From assembly GCA_023393475.1 (NCBI GenBank), contig JAEWLC010000059.1:1-43711 (forward strand): a DNA stretch of 43,711 nt, in the 5' to 3' direction. Source of the stretch: Pseudomonadota bacterium (GTDB taxonomy: Bacteria > Pseudomonadota > Alphaproteobacteria > Rhizobiales > Devosiaceae). The translations under genes were made by a program, and so were the position numbers. The stretch's first letter is position 1, and the number at the start of each line of letters is the position of its first letter. Below the pieces are notes generated by a model. It did not search any database, was not told where the DNA came from, and worked only from the letters and a program-made list of their open reading frames with translations. Below, piece after piece: positions 1 to 8,549 of this stretch.

Positions 1-272
1 AGCCATGGCAGTCGTGCCGTGGCGGGTTTGTGGGACCGACAACCAACCACCCATCCAGGCTCCGCCACAGTAATGTGGTGAGAGGAGCGATGGGGGCATG
101 CTCCTTGGATCCCACAGGTCCAACTCATTCCCGGTGCGACCGGCGCGGCGACAGCCGTTTCATTGCGGACTACCCGCGTGGCCTGAAACCGCGCCGGTCA
201 CCGTCCAATGCACATCACCCGGCGCCGCTGGCGGCCGGATGCATCGTCACGTCATTTGCGGGAGAAGGCGGC

Positions 273-346
273 TGGCTGGGGAACCTGGATTCGAACCAAG
301 ATTGACGGAGTCAGAGTCCGTAGTTCTACCATTGAACTATTCCCCA
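273..346 (-). tRNA. tRNA-Gln, anticodon CUG
   Basis: Read on the minus strand, the sequence folds as a complete tRNA. The acceptor arm TGGGGAA (346-340) pairs with TTCCCCA (283-277), followed by discriminator G (276) and an encoded CCA (275-273). The anticodon stem ACGGA/TCCGT closes a seven-base loop CTCTGAC whose middle three bases are CTG (314-312), which decodes CAG (Gln). A T-arm containing GGTTCGAATCC is present. The anticodon and the fold are seen directly. The flank at 1-272 shows no convincing gene and no attachment-site duplication. Confidence 0.93.
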
Positions 347-411
347 AGCGCTAGGCCTGGATGCTGGCGGCTCGTGGCCACCAACATTCGGAGGGCCTTC
401 TAGCGACATTC

Positions 412-1803
412 ATGGCCGGGATCAACACCCGATTTTCGCCTTTCTCGCCCGTTCATCGACGCGGCAACGGCGCGGCGGTTCCGGGGCAATTCTGGGCGTT
501 GCGCCCGGGGCCCATCTCCACTACCCTTTCCGGTGACACTGAAAACAAGCCCGCGCTCGGGCGCCCCGGTTTCGGCCGGCAGCAGCGACCGCGCGGGGAA
601 TGGAGAACCAGGTTGGCCGATTCCGATCGGTCCGCCACCGCAGCCGAGGTTGACGCCCCGCTGCGGACCCGTGGAGGGCAAGGCGCAACCCAGGTTGCGA
701 GTCTTGCCCAGACGACCGCAACAGCCGGGGGGCAACCGGATCGGGGCGGGACGGATCGGCGGACGCATCCACCAGCCCATACCGGCCGCCGCGCGCGCGG
801 ACCGCTCTATGCTGCGCTAGACCTCGGCACCAATAACTGTCGCCTGCTGATCGCGAGGCCGCACGAAAATGGCTTCCGCGTGCTCGATGGCTTCACCCGC
901 ATCGTGCGCCTCGGCGAAGGGCTGTCGGTCACCGGCCGGCTGTCGGATGCGGCGATGGAGCGCACCATGGAGGCGCTCCGGCTCTGCCGCAACAAGCTGC
1001 GCGAGCATGAGCCGACCCGCATGCGGCTCATCGCCACCGAAGCCTGCCGCTCGGCCGCCAATGGCGAGGAGTTCATCGCCCGGGTCGAACGCGAACTTGG
1101 CCTCGTGCTCGAAATCGTCGACCGCCAGACCGAGGCCTCGCTCGCCGTCACCGGCTGCGCCGACCTCATCGAGGAAGAATCGTCGGGCGCGCTGATGTTC
1201 GATATCGGCGGCGGTTCGTCCGAACTCGCCTGGCTCGATTTCCGCGGCGGCCGTCCGCGCCGGCAGGGCCGGATGTCTTCATCGATCCGCTCGTGGCAGT
1301 CGCTGCCGGTGGGCGTCGTCTCGATCGCCGAGAAGTTCGGCGGCGTGAACGTCACCAACGACACGTTCGAAGACATGGTGCAGTTCGTCTCCGGGCACCT
1401 GCGCCAGTTCCGCGGCCGCGACAAGCTCCGGCAGATGATCGCTGAGCACCCGGTGCACCTGATCGGCACCTCGGGCACCGTCACCACCCTTGCCGGCCTC
1501 CATCTCGGCCTCGAGCGCTACGAGCGCCAGAAGGTCGACGGCCTTTGGATGAGCCGCACCGATGTCGATGCGACGATGAAGGCCCTGCTCGGCATGACCT
1601 TCGACCGCCGCGTCGCCCATCCCTGCATCGGCAAGGACCGCGCCGACCTCGTCCTCCCCGGCTGTGCCATCTTCGAGGCCATCCGCCGCGAATGGCCGAC
1701 CGAGCGGGTGCGCGTCGCCGACCGTGGCCTGCGCGAAGGCATCCTCATTTCGCTGATCGACGCCGACCGTTCGGTGCGCCCCAATCCACGCAGGAGCCGC
1801 TGA
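412..1803 (+). CDS. Ppx/GppA family exopolyphosphatase / guanosine pentaphosphate phosphatase
   Basis: This is an ASKHA-fold phosphatase expected to cleave polyphosphate or pppGpp in the cytoplasm. The conserved core starts near residue 132 with the phosphate-1 loop YAALDLGTNNCRLLIA. The second motif, MFDIGGGSSELAW, is near residue 263, and IGTSGTVTTLAG is near residue 350. About 130 residues before the core are proline-, glycine- and arginine-rich with no recognisable domain. The true start is uncertain: ATG 361, ATG 412 and TTG 613 are all in frame, and none has a convincing Shine-Dalgarno. The stop overlaps the RlmE start by one base (TGATG), so the two are probably co-transcribed. Whether polyphosphate or pppGpp is the main substrate cannot be told from sequence. 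Confidence 0.88.
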   Translation: MAGINTRFSPFSPVHRRGNGAAVPGQFWALRPGPISTTLSGDTENKPALGRPGFGRQQRPRGEWRTRLADSDRSATAAEVDAPLRTRGGQGATQVASLAQTTATAGGQPDRGGTDRRTHPPAHTGRRARGPLYAALDLGTNNCRLLIARPHENGFRVLDGFTRIVRLGEGLSVTGRLSDAAMERTMEALRLCRNKLREHEPTRMRLIATEACRSAANGEEFIARVERELGLVLEIVDRQTEASLAVTGCADLIEEESSGALMFDIGGGSSELAWLDFRGGRPRRQGRMSSSIRSWQSLPVGVVSIAEKFGGVNVTNDTFEDMVQFVSGHLRQFRGRDKLRQMIAEHPVHLIGTSGTVTTLAGLHLGLERYERQKVDGLWMSRTDVDATMKALLGMTFDRRVAHPCIGKDRADLVLPGCAIFEAIRREWPTERVRVADRGLREGILISLIDADRSVRPNPRRSR

Positions 1804-2504
1804 TGCCCAAGGGATCCGGAGAGGGTATCGGCCGCCGTTCCGACCGCGACCTCAAGGTGCGAGTGAAGACCGCCAAGGGCCGTAAGATCGGCTCGACCCT
1901 GTGGCTGCAGCGCCAGCTCAACGACCCCTATGTGGCCAAGGCACGCACCGAGGGCCTGCGCTCGCGCGCCGCCTACAAGATCAAGGAACTCGACGAGCGC
2001 TACCACCTGTTCAAGAAGGGCATGCGCATCGTCGATCTCGGCGCAGCGCCGGGCGGCTGGTCGCTGGTCGCAGCTCCGATCGTAGGGTCGACCGAAGAGA
2101 ATCCTCTGATCGTCGGTATCGACTATCTCGAGATGGACCCGATCCCGGGCGTGATCCTGCTGCAGAAGGACTTTAACGACGAGGATGCGCCGCAGGCGCT
2201 GATCGACGCGCTGGGCGGGCACAAGGCCGACATCGTGATGTCCGACATGGCGGCGCCGACGACCGGGCACCGTGCTACCGACCACCTGCGGATCATCGCG
2301 CTGGTCGAGCTCGCGGCCGATTTCGCCGTGCAGGTGCTGGCGCCGGGCGGCACGTTTATCGCCAAGGTGTTCCAGGGCGGCACCGAGCATGAGCTGCTGC
2401 ACATGCTGAAGACCCACTTCACCACGACCATGCACGCCAAGCCCAAGGCGAGCCGGCAGGATTCGGCCGAGACCTACCTGATCGCCCGCGGCTTCAAGGG
2501 CTGA
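1803..2504 (+). CDS. rlmE: 23S rRNA (uridine-2'-O)-methyltransferase RlmE (FtsJ/RrmJ)
   Basis: SAM-dependent 2'-O-methyltransferase of U2552 in the 23S rRNA A-loop, acting late in 50S assembly. The 233-residue protein has the Rossmann SAM-binding motif VDLGAAPGGW. The catalytic K-D-K-E tetrad of the family is visible as K59 (AAYKIKELDE), D148 (VMSDMAAPTTG), K188 (FIAKVFQG) and E223 (DSAETYLIARGFK). The ATG overlaps the Ppx/GppA stop as TGATG. The roughly 25-residue basic N-terminal extension before KIGSTLWLQRQLNDPY is usual for alphaproteobacterial members. Its TGA directly abuts the stop codon of the convergent MFS gene, leaving no room for a separate terminator. Confidence 0.95.
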   Translation: MPKGSGEGIGRRSDRDLKVRVKTAKGRKIGSTLWLQRQLNDPYVAKARTEGLRSRAAYKIKELDERYHLFKKGMRIVDLGAAPGGWSLVAAPIVGSTEENPLIVGIDYLEMDPIPGVILLQKDFNDEDAPQALIDALGGHKADIVMSDMAAPTTGHRATDHLRIIALVELAADFAVQVLAPGGTFIAKVFQGGTEHELLHMLKTHFTTTMHAKPKASRQDSAETYLIARGFKG

Positions 2505-3899
2505 TCACTCGGCCGCCGCGCCTTCCGCCTGATGGCTGTGCATGCTCGCCGACTTCGGCACTCGCAGGAAGATGATTGCCGAGACCAGCGTCACCGCGGC
2601 CATGATCCAGAAGGCGACGTGGAAATCGTTCAGCATCGGCGGGCCGCCATGCAGCAGGTTGACGCCCTCGAAGATGCCGCCACCGATGGCGACGCCGAAG
2701 GCCATCGACAGCTGGATGCTGACCTGGCTGATGACGTTGGCCTGCCCGGAATCCTTGTCGGCGATATCGGCGAAGATGAAGGCATTGGTCGCCGTCCAGA
2801 ACAGCGACTGGAAAAAGCCGGTCACCACCAGGAACGCCATCATCAGCGGCTGCGGCGTCTCCGGGGTGTAGAGCCCCATGGCGAGGACGCCGCCGGCGGT
2901 GATCGTGCAGGCGACGAAGAGGCTGGTGCGGAAACCGAAGCGCTGGATGATCCGCTCGGCCACGAACTTCAGCGAGAAGGCGCCGATGGCCGACGCAAAG
3001 GTCACCATGCCGGTCTCGAATGGGTTCAGGCCAAAGGCGAGCTGCAGCATCAGCGGGAACAGGAACGGCATGGCGCCGGTACCGAGCCGGAAGATCGTGC
3101 CGCCGATCATCGTCAGCCGGAACAGCGGCTGGCGGAAGAGGTTGAGATCGAGCAGCGGATGCTCGGTGCGCCGGAAGTGGAACCAGTAGCCCGCTCCCGC
3201 CACTATGCCGAGGAACAAGGAGCCATAGCCGAAACTCGCCGGCAGGGCCGGCAGCGTCAGCACCGAGATGCCGAAGACGAGGCCGGCAAAGCAGAGCCCG
3301 GCGAGCAGGAAGCCGGTAAAATCCATCCGTCGCGGCTGGTTTCGCTGCCAATCCGGCAGGTACTTGTCGACGAGGATGATGCCGGCAATGCCGATCGGCA
3401 CGTTGATCAGGAAGATCCAGTGCCAGCTGGCAAAGGTGGTGATGAAGCCCCCGACCGGCGGCCCGACGATCGGACCGATAAGGCCGGGGATCGAGAGCCA
3501 CGCCATGGCATCGACCAGTTGCTGGCGCGGCGTCACGCGCACCAGCACCAGGCGCGCCACCGGCGTCATCATCGCACCGCCCATGCCCTGCAGGAACCGC
3601 GACAGCACGAAGGTCAGCAGCGAATCCGAAATGGCGCAGCAGACCGAGCCGGCCATGAACACCACGATGGCCCAGGCGAAAACGCGCTTCGCCCCGAACC
3701 TGTCGGCCATCCAGCTAGAGATGGGGATGAAGATCGCCAGCGCCACCATGTAGGTGGTCAGCGCCAGCTTCAGCGCGATCGGCTCGGTCTGGATGTCATG
3801 CGCGATGGCGGCGAGCGAAGTCGCGATCACGGTCGAGTCCATGTTCTCCATGAACAGGGCGACAGCGAGGATCAGCGGGGTAATGCGGAGGGCGGACAT
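2505..3899 (-). CDS. MFS transporter, DHA2 (EmrB-like) drug exporter, second of a tandem pair
   Basis: Integral inner-membrane proton-driven exporter of the DHA2 family, about 464 residues with 13-14 predicted hydrophobic segments. Motif A appears as GWMADRFGAKRV-like sequence (here SSWMADRFGAKRV). The N-terminal helix carries the DHA2-typical FMENMDSTVIATSL (motif D1), and the motif C region reads PGLIGPIVGPPVGGF. I chose the ATG of MSALRITPLILAV, four bases after the stop of the upstream paralogue. A start 21 codons earlier would overlap that gene and add a proline-rich, non-membrane tail. It is co-oriented with and clearly paralogous to its neighbour. No periplasmic adaptor gene accompanies the pair, so the substrate is unknown. 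Confidence 0.88.
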   Translation of the reverse strand: MSALRITPLILAVALFMENMDSTVIATSLAAIAHDIQTEPIALKLALTTYMVALAIFIPISSWMADRFGAKRVFAWAIVVFMAGSVCCAISDSLLTFVLSRFLQGMGGAMMTPVARLVLVRVTPRQQLVDAMAWLSIPGLIGPIVGPPVGGFITTFASWHWIFLINVPIGIAGIILVDKYLPDWQRNQPRRMDFTGFLLAGLCFAGLVFGISVLTLPALPASFGYGSLFLGIVAGAGYWFHFRRTEHPLLDLNLFRQPLFRLTMIGGTIFRLGTGAMPFLFPLMLQLAFGLNPFETGMVTFASAIGAFSLKFVAERIIQRFGFRTSLFVACTITAGGVLAMGLYTPETPQPLMMAFLVVTGFFQSLFWTATNAFIFADIADKDSGQANVISQVSIQLSMAFGVAIGGGIFEGVNLLHGGPPMLNDFHVAFWIMAAVTLVSAIIFLRVPKSASMHSHQAEGAAAE

Positions 3900-3903
3900 C
3901 GGA

Positions 3904-5310
3904 TCAACTGGCGGGGAGAGTGGGCTTGGCGATGGCGCCCTTGTGGCCCGAAACATCGGCACCGGCGTCGGCGGGAAGGCGGAGGAAGGGGATGGCGCCG
4001 AGGAGGGACACTCCAGCTACGACGAACCAGGCGATATGGAAGTTGACCAGTTGCAGCCCACCACCGGTGAACTGCGAACTCAGTTCGAGCACGCCGCCCG
4101 CTACCGCAACGCCGAAGGCGACGCTGAGTTGCTGGCTCACGACGGTGATCGCCGATGCCTGGCTGGCGTCCTGCTCCTCGACATCGGCAAAGCCGAGCGC
4201 ATTGCAGCCCGTGAAGAAGATCGAGCGCAGCACGCCGGAAACCAGCAGCGTCGCATAGAGGTAGATGTGCGGCGTGTCAGGACCGAAGAAGCCGTTGAAG
4301 CCGAGGACCAGGCAGGCGAGGATGCTGGCGGCGATCAGCACCCGCGGAAACCCGAAGTTGGCGAACACCCTCTCCGCGACGACCTTGCTGAACATCGCAC
4401 CCAAGGCGCCGATGAAGGTGATCAGCCCGCTCTCGAACGGCGTCAGCCCGAACGAAATCTGCAGCATCAGCGGCAGGAGGAACGGCGTCGCGCCGACTCC
4501 GATGCGAAAGATCGAGCTGCCGACGACGGTGCTGCGGAACAGCCGGTAGCGCACGAAGAGCTGCGGATCGAGCAGCGGATGCTCGGTGCGGCGGCTATGC
4601 AGCCAGTAGATGAACCCTGCCCCCGCCCCGACGGCGACCGAGGCGTATCCTGCAACCAAGGGTATCGCCGGCAGGCTGATGACCGACAGCCCGAAGATGA
4701 TGCCGGCGAAGGCGATCGCGGCCAGCAGGAAGCCCGGCACGTCGATCGGCCGCGGCGTGCGCGGGTCGATCCTCGGCAGGTAGATCGTGCTCATGACGAT
4801 GCCGAGGATGCCGATCGGGATATTGATCCAGAAGATCCAGTGCCAGCTGAGATAAGTCGTGAGGAAGCCGCCGACCGGTGGACCGGTGAGCGGTCCGATC
4901 AATCCCGGCAAGGTCAGCCAGGCCATGGCGGATACCAGCTCGGTCCGGGGGGTGGCCCGGACCAGCACCAGTCGCGCCAGCGGCGTCATCATCGATGCGC
5001 CCATGCCCTGGAGGAAGCGGGAGCCGACGAAGGTCTCGAGCGAAAACGAGAATGCGCAGCAGATCGAGCCGGCCATGAACACTAGGATGGCCCAGCGGAA
5101 CACGTTCCGCGCCCCGAACCGGTCCGCCATCCAGCCCGACAGCGGGATGAAGATCGCCAGCGCGACGAAGTAGGCGGTCAACGCCAGCTTCAGCGAAATG
5201 GGATCGGCGCCGATGTCGGCCGCAATCGCGGGCAGCGAAGTGGCTATGACAGTCGAGTCCATGTTTTCCATGAACAGCGCGACCGCCAGCACGAGTGGAA
5301 TGATGCGCAA
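3904..5310 (-). CDS. MFS transporter, DHA2 (EmrB-like) drug exporter, first of a tandem pair
   Basis: Second DHA2-family exporter, very similar to the one downstream: FMENMDSTVIATSL, GWMADRFGARNV and PGLIGPLTGPPVGGF are shared almost exactly. The start is debatable. An ATG at 5406 gives a 500-residue protein whose first 32 residues look unlike a transporter N-terminus. A TTG at 5310 (MRIIPLVLAVALF) has GAGG nine bases upstream and aligns with the paralogue's MSALRITPLILAV, so I prefer it. Another in-frame TTG lies at 5334. The gene is transcribed away from the acyltransferase-like gene at 5490. The substrate is not predictable. Confidence 0.85.
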   Translation of the reverse strand: MRIIPLVLAVALFMENMDSTVIATSLPAIAADIGADPISLKLALTAYFVALAIFIPLSGWMADRFGARNVFRWAILVFMAGSICCAFSFSLETFVGSRFLQGMGASMMTPLARLVLVRATPRTELVSAMAWLTLPGLIGPLTGPPVGGFLTTYLSWHWIFWINIPIGILGIVMSTIYLPRIDPRTPRPIDVPGFLLAAIAFAGIIFGLSVISLPAIPLVAGYASVAVGAGAGFIYWLHSRRTEHPLLDPQLFVRYRLFRSTVVGSSIFRIGVGATPFLLPLMLQISFGLTPFESGLITFIGALGAMFSKVVAERVFANFGFPRVLIAASILACLVLGFNGFFGPDTPHIYLYATLLVSGVLRSIFFTGCNALGFADVEEQDASQASAITVVSQQLSVAFGVAVAGGVLELSSQFTGGGLQLVNFHIAWFVVAGVSLLGAIPFLRLPADAGADVSGHKGAIAKPTLPAS

Positions 5311-5489
5311 GGGCCAGAGCCTCGGGCGAGGCAACGTTAGGATTGAAACTAAGCCCTGCAGCAATAGGACGCATGGCGCGCGGGCGCAACACGACATTGG
5401 GCTCACATTTGTCGAAGGTCTCTGGCCAATTGACCCTGCCGCGCAACCCGTGGCTTATAAGGTCGAGGGATTCCCGCGGGTTTTGTTAA

Positions 5490-6806
5490 ATGAAGAGTTT
5501 TTCGTCATCGAGCTTTGCATCCGGCGATCATGCCGACGCGCTCGACCTTGCCTTTGCTGCCGTGCAGAAAGATCCGCAGGCGCTTTTTACCAACTTCCAG
5601 TGGTTCCTGTACGCGGGCAAGGACACGATCTTCTTCACGGCGTTCTCCAAGGAGACGTTCGACAAGGAGCGCCTGAAGCAGCTGGTGGCCCAGGTCGTCA
5701 GCCTCGCGCCGCAGCTCACGCATGGTTTCATCGGCGCCCGCCCCGGCCAGCCGCTGACCGAAAGCCAGCTCGACGCGGTGACCTCGGTCGATATGGTCCA
5801 CACGTTCGACGGCTACCCGGACAAGTGGCTGGGCAAGAGCGCCGACATCTTCGACCATCCCGACCTGCCGCTGTTCCGCTTCATGGCAGCAACCCGCAAG
5901 GGCGGACCGGATGGCGAGGGCCGCGCCTCGATCATCCAGGTACGCGCCGCCCATAGCGTGCTCGAGGGTTCCGACTCGGCACTTCTCTCGCGCTCGCAGA
6001 CCGCCAGCCACGGCATCCAGAAGAACAAATCGAACAAGGTGGGGCTCGGCCAGCGCATCAAGGGCTCTCTCGGCGCCGGCCTCGGCGTCGCGCTGCACCT
6101 CTTCTTCGCGCACGTCCTGTCGCCGCCGGACAAGCCGTTCGGCTTCCGTACCCTGCCGCTGGAACGCGACCGCATCCGCAAGCTCGCCAACCGGCTCGGC
6201 GTGCGGCAGCGCTCGCTCTATTTCGCAATCGTCACCCACGCCCTGCATTCGGATACGGACAATCGCCATAACGAGCGGGTGATCACGGCCGCCTACACCA
6301 TGCTGGATACCAAGCGGAACGAAATCGACGACGATTTCTTCCGCGTCCGCGTGCTGACGGCGAAGTTTCCCTACATCCCCGACTTCGTCGATTACGTGCG
6401 CAACGTCGACAAGGTGGTCAGCGAGATCGAGACCACCGACGTCACCTCGTTCCAGGTGCAGACGCTGGCGGTTTTCGCACTCCACCGCAAAGTGCAGAAG
6501 CTGTTCCCGTTCCTCTACGGGCCGCGCTTCTGGCGCTTCTCGGGCAGCACCGACACTGTGCTGACCCTCGTTCCGCCGCACCGCACCTTTGGTCCGGTGA
6601 CGCAGTGGATGATGGAGCCGATCTACTGCGGCGCCTATCACCCGGCGCAGAACATCTCCACGTTCTGCCCCGGCCGCGAGTACATGACCCTGAATTTCGT
6701 CATGGAGCAGCGGTACATCGATCTTGCCGACCGGATCGAGCCCCTCGTTGCCTCGCTCGAGGCAATGGATCTGCCGGCTGTGGGCCAGGCGCCCGAGGAG
6801 GCCTGA
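5490..6806 (+). CDS. Putative CoA-dependent acyltransferase-fold protein (WS/DGAT- or condensation-like), divergent
   Basis: 438-residue soluble protein that I place, with reservation, in the chloramphenicol acetyltransferase/condensation/WS-DGAT superfamily. The N-terminal part (FQWFLYAGKDTIFFTAF) followed by LAPQLTHGFI resembles the substrate-entry half of wax ester synthase-type enzymes. AAHSVLEGSD at H155-G160 sits where the family has HHxxxDG, with one His and with Glu in place of Asp. The C-terminal part (GPVTQWMMEPIYCGAYHP, then MTLNFVMEQRYIDLADRIEPLV) resembles the second half of the fold, where a paired strand precedes the last helix. No signal peptide is seen. It is a single-gene unit with a terminator hairpin at 6862-6882. 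It could be an inactive homologue. Confidence 0.5.
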   Translation: MKSFSSSSFASGDHADALDLAFAAVQKDPQALFTNFQWFLYAGKDTIFFTAFSKETFDKERLKQLVAQVVSLAPQLTHGFIGARPGQPLTESQLDAVTSVDMVHTFDGYPDKWLGKSADIFDHPDLPLFRFMAATRKGGPDGEGRASIIQVRAAHSVLEGSDSALLSRSQTASHGIQKNKSNKVGLGQRIKGSLGAGLGVALHLFFAHVLSPPDKPFGFRTLPLERDRIRKLANRLGVRQRSLYFAIVTHALHSDTDNRHNERVITAAYTMLDTKRNEIDDDFFRVRVLTAKFPYIPDFVDYVRNVDKVVSEIETTDVTSFQVQTLAVFALHRKVQKLFPFLYGPRFWRFSGSTDTVLTLVPPHRTFGPVTQWMMEPIYCGAYHPAQNISTFCPGREYMTLNFVMEQRYIDLADRIEPLVASLEAMDLPAVGQAPEEA

Positions 6807-6861
6807 GCTTCAGCGCCTCGACTCCTCCCGCCTCGATCGGGTTTGAAGGACTGGAATATTC

Positions 6862-6882
6862 AGGGCGCCCTTGGGGCGCCCT
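6862..6882 (+). terminator. Hairpin terminator after the acyltransferase-like gene
   Basis: A perfect 9-bp GC-rich stem, AGGGCGCCC (6862-6870), loop TTG, GGGCGCCCT (6874-6882), lies 56 bases after the stop at 6806. The following sequence (TCGCATTCG) has no real T-tract. Termination is therefore inferred from the position and the stem, not from a canonical intrinsic signal. Confidence 0.6.
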
Positions 6883-6954
6883 TCGCATTCGTGCGCACTA
6901 GAGGCACTATAGCTGCCTATTGTCGCCACCGTTCGGCCGCAGCATCATAACGTG

Positions 6955-6977
6955 CTGTATTGTACGCTATAGTACAG
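6955..6977. promoter_or_regulatory. Inverted repeat in the gap upstream of the SHOCT-domain gene
   Basis: The gap 6807-7110 has no gene. Apart from the terminator hairpin, its clearest structure is this dyad. TGTAC (6961-6965), GCTATA, GTACA (6972-6976) forms an inverted repeat, with a further outer CTGTA/TACAG pairing from 6955 to 6977. The region is AT-richer than its surroundings. It lies about 135 bases before the ATG at 7111, a suitable place for a regulator site. The regulator is unknown. The AraC protein encoded two genes downstream is one candidate. Confidence 0.35.
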
Positions 6978-7110
6978 GCTGCGTGATAATTTCTTTCCCT
7001 CACAACTCAATTCCAACATTCTTCTAGAGCCACCTGGTAGCAACTTCGCCGATAACTGTGCTAATATCAGAGCGTTGTCATTGTCTTAGCGTCGGACAAA
7101 GGGTGAAAAG

Positions 7111-7491
7111 ATGTCTAGCAGTTTTTGGGAATTTCTCTGGCTGATTATCTCGACCTTCTTCCTCCTGGCCTATCTGATCGTGCTCTTCCAGATCATTGTT
7201 GACCTGTTCCGTGATCGGTCCCTCGGCGGCTTTGCCAAGGTGCTGTGGATCATCTGCCTGATCTTCATCCCGATGCTGACTGCATTGGCCTACATTTTGT
7301 TCCGCGGCGGTGGCATGGGCCGTCGCCAGGTGGCCGCCGAGCAGGAGGCTCGCGCGGAGGCCGAGAGCTACATCCGCAACGTCGCGGGCACATCGCCCGC
7401 CGAGCAGATCGCCAAGGCGCACGCATTGCTCAAGGACGGAACCATAACCGAGCAGGAATTCGCCGCTATCAAGGCCAAGGCGCTGGCGTAA
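7111..7491 (+). CDS. Small membrane protein with PLDc_N-type helices and C-terminal SHOCT domain
   Basis: 126 residues. Two hydrophobic helices (about 8-32 and 45-66, FWEFLWLIISTFFLLAYL and VLWIICLIFIPMLTALAY) match the PLDc_N arrangement common in small bacterial membrane proteins. A short basic and Glu/Ala-rich linker follows. The last 30 residues (SPAEQIAKAHALLKDGTITE and onward) are a SHOCT domain, a short helical oligomerisation module. No enzymatic residues are present, and the function is unknown. AAGGGTGAAAAG precedes the ATG as a Shine-Dalgarno. The AraC-type gene starts 15 bases after its stop, so the two are probably co-expressed. Confidence 0.8.
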   Translation: MSSSFWEFLWLIISTFFLLAYLIVLFQIIVDLFRDRSLGGFAKVLWIICLIFIPMLTALAYILFRGGGMGRRQVAAEQEARAEAESYIRNVAGTSPAEQIAKAHALLKDGTITEQEFAAIKAKALA

Positions 7492-7506
7492 CGGGAGACG
7501 TTCGTC

Positions 7507-8544
7507 ATGCTGAACAGCGCTATCGACCGGTTCATCCCGGTCGTACCAGATATTGTCGTCCTGCCCCACGCGGGGCAGGAGCCGGTGCTGCGGCTCGACT
7601 CCGGCCATTGGCCGCAGCGCAGGCAGTTCTCTGCCTGGCGCGAACAGATCGGCACGATTGTCGATGCCGTTGCGGATCGTGATCCAGCCCTCGGATTTGA
7701 AGCCGAGCTTCAGGCGTGGGATCTCGGCGGCCTCCTGCTTATCACGGCGAGCCTGCCCCCGCTGTCCTACCGCAGATCGGTTCGCCAGTGCCGGGCTGAC
7801 GGCCTCGACCACTGGGTGCTGACCGCCTCGCGCGGTTCGCCCTCCGCTGTCCTGGGTGTTGCCTGCCTGAACCAGCCCTTCGCGGGTCACGCTGCCGGCG
7901 GGGACTCCGTGTATCTCTGCGTCCCAAGGGACTTCCTCCGGCCGGCCGCCATGTCGATGGACAGCCTCAACGGCGCAGTCCTCGACTCGGCGCTCGGACA
8001 GTTGCTGGCCGAGTTCCTTCTCAACCTCGCTGCCCGGATGCCAGACCTCGAATCATCCGACTATGGCGGCGTGCGCTCCAGCATCAGGGCGATGATAGAA
8101 GGATGCATCGTGCCGGCGCGGCTCGGCCTCGCCGCCGAGATGCAGCCGGTCCAGGCAACGCTGCTCGAGCGCGCGCGGCGCATGGTGCAGCAGCGCCTTG
8201 GCTCGCCCACGCTGGGCGTGGACGAACTCTGCCGCGACCTCGCGGTGTCGCGCTCCCGCCTCTACCGCCTGTTCGAGCCGCTCGGCGGCGTCGTTCACTA
8301 CATCCGCTATCGCCGGCTGCTCGACGCGCATATCGCACTGGCCGACGCGGAGAACCGCCGTTCGATCGTCGACATCGCGGCGGAGCGCGGCTTCATCGAC
8401 CCGGCCGAGTTCAGTCGGGCCTTCAAGCGGGAGTTCGGCTACCGGCCCAGCGATGCCCGGGCGAATACTGAGTTGCCGCCTGCCCGGCCGCAGGTCAGCA
8501 GCGGCGGCAAGACGCTCACCGCCCTGCTCTACAATCTCCGCTGA
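7507..8544 (+). CDS. AraC family transcriptional regulator
   Basis: 345-residue DNA-binding regulator. The N-terminal ~200 residues form an AraC-binding-like sensor domain (hallmarks LPPLSYRRS and a DHWVLTASRG strand). The C-terminal ~100 residues carry the two helix-turn-helix motifs of AraC/XylS proteins: LGVDELCRDLAVSRSRLYR for the first, then SIVDIAAERGFIDPAEFSR, with the family hallmark FSRAFKREFGYRPSDAR. The start is supported by GGGAGA before the ATG. The ExoD-like gene begins five bases after its stop, so the regulator may control its own cluster (SHOCT, AraC, ExoD). The ligand is unknown. Confidence 0.9.
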   Translation: MLNSAIDRFIPVVPDIVVLPHAGQEPVLRLDSGHWPQRRQFSAWREQIGTIVDAVADRDPALGFEAELQAWDLGGLLLITASLPPLSYRRSVRQCRADGLDHWVLTASRGSPSAVLGVACLNQPFAGHAAGGDSVYLCVPRDFLRPAAMSMDSLNGAVLDSALGQLLAEFLLNLAARMPDLESSDYGGVRSSIRAMIEGCIVPARLGLAAEMQPVQATLLERARRMVQQRLGSPTLGVDELCRDLAVSRSRLYRLFEPLGGVVHYIRYRRLLDAHIALADAENRRSIVDIAAERGFIDPAEFSRAFKREFGYRPSDARANTELPPARPQVSSGGKTLTALLYNLR

Positions 8545-8549
8545 ACAGC

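Noticed and set aside
1..272. Possible integrated element at the tRNA-Gln gene
   Set aside because: No integrase, repeat of the tRNA end or phage gene is visible in the window; only a gene-free flank is seen.
2532..4046. Long open frame on the plus strand opposite the MFS genes, encoding a highly charged, repetitive protein
   Set aside because: It is antisense to a well-supported transporter gene; its Arg/Glu/His-rich composition is that expected from a mirrored GC-rich gene, and no domain is seen.
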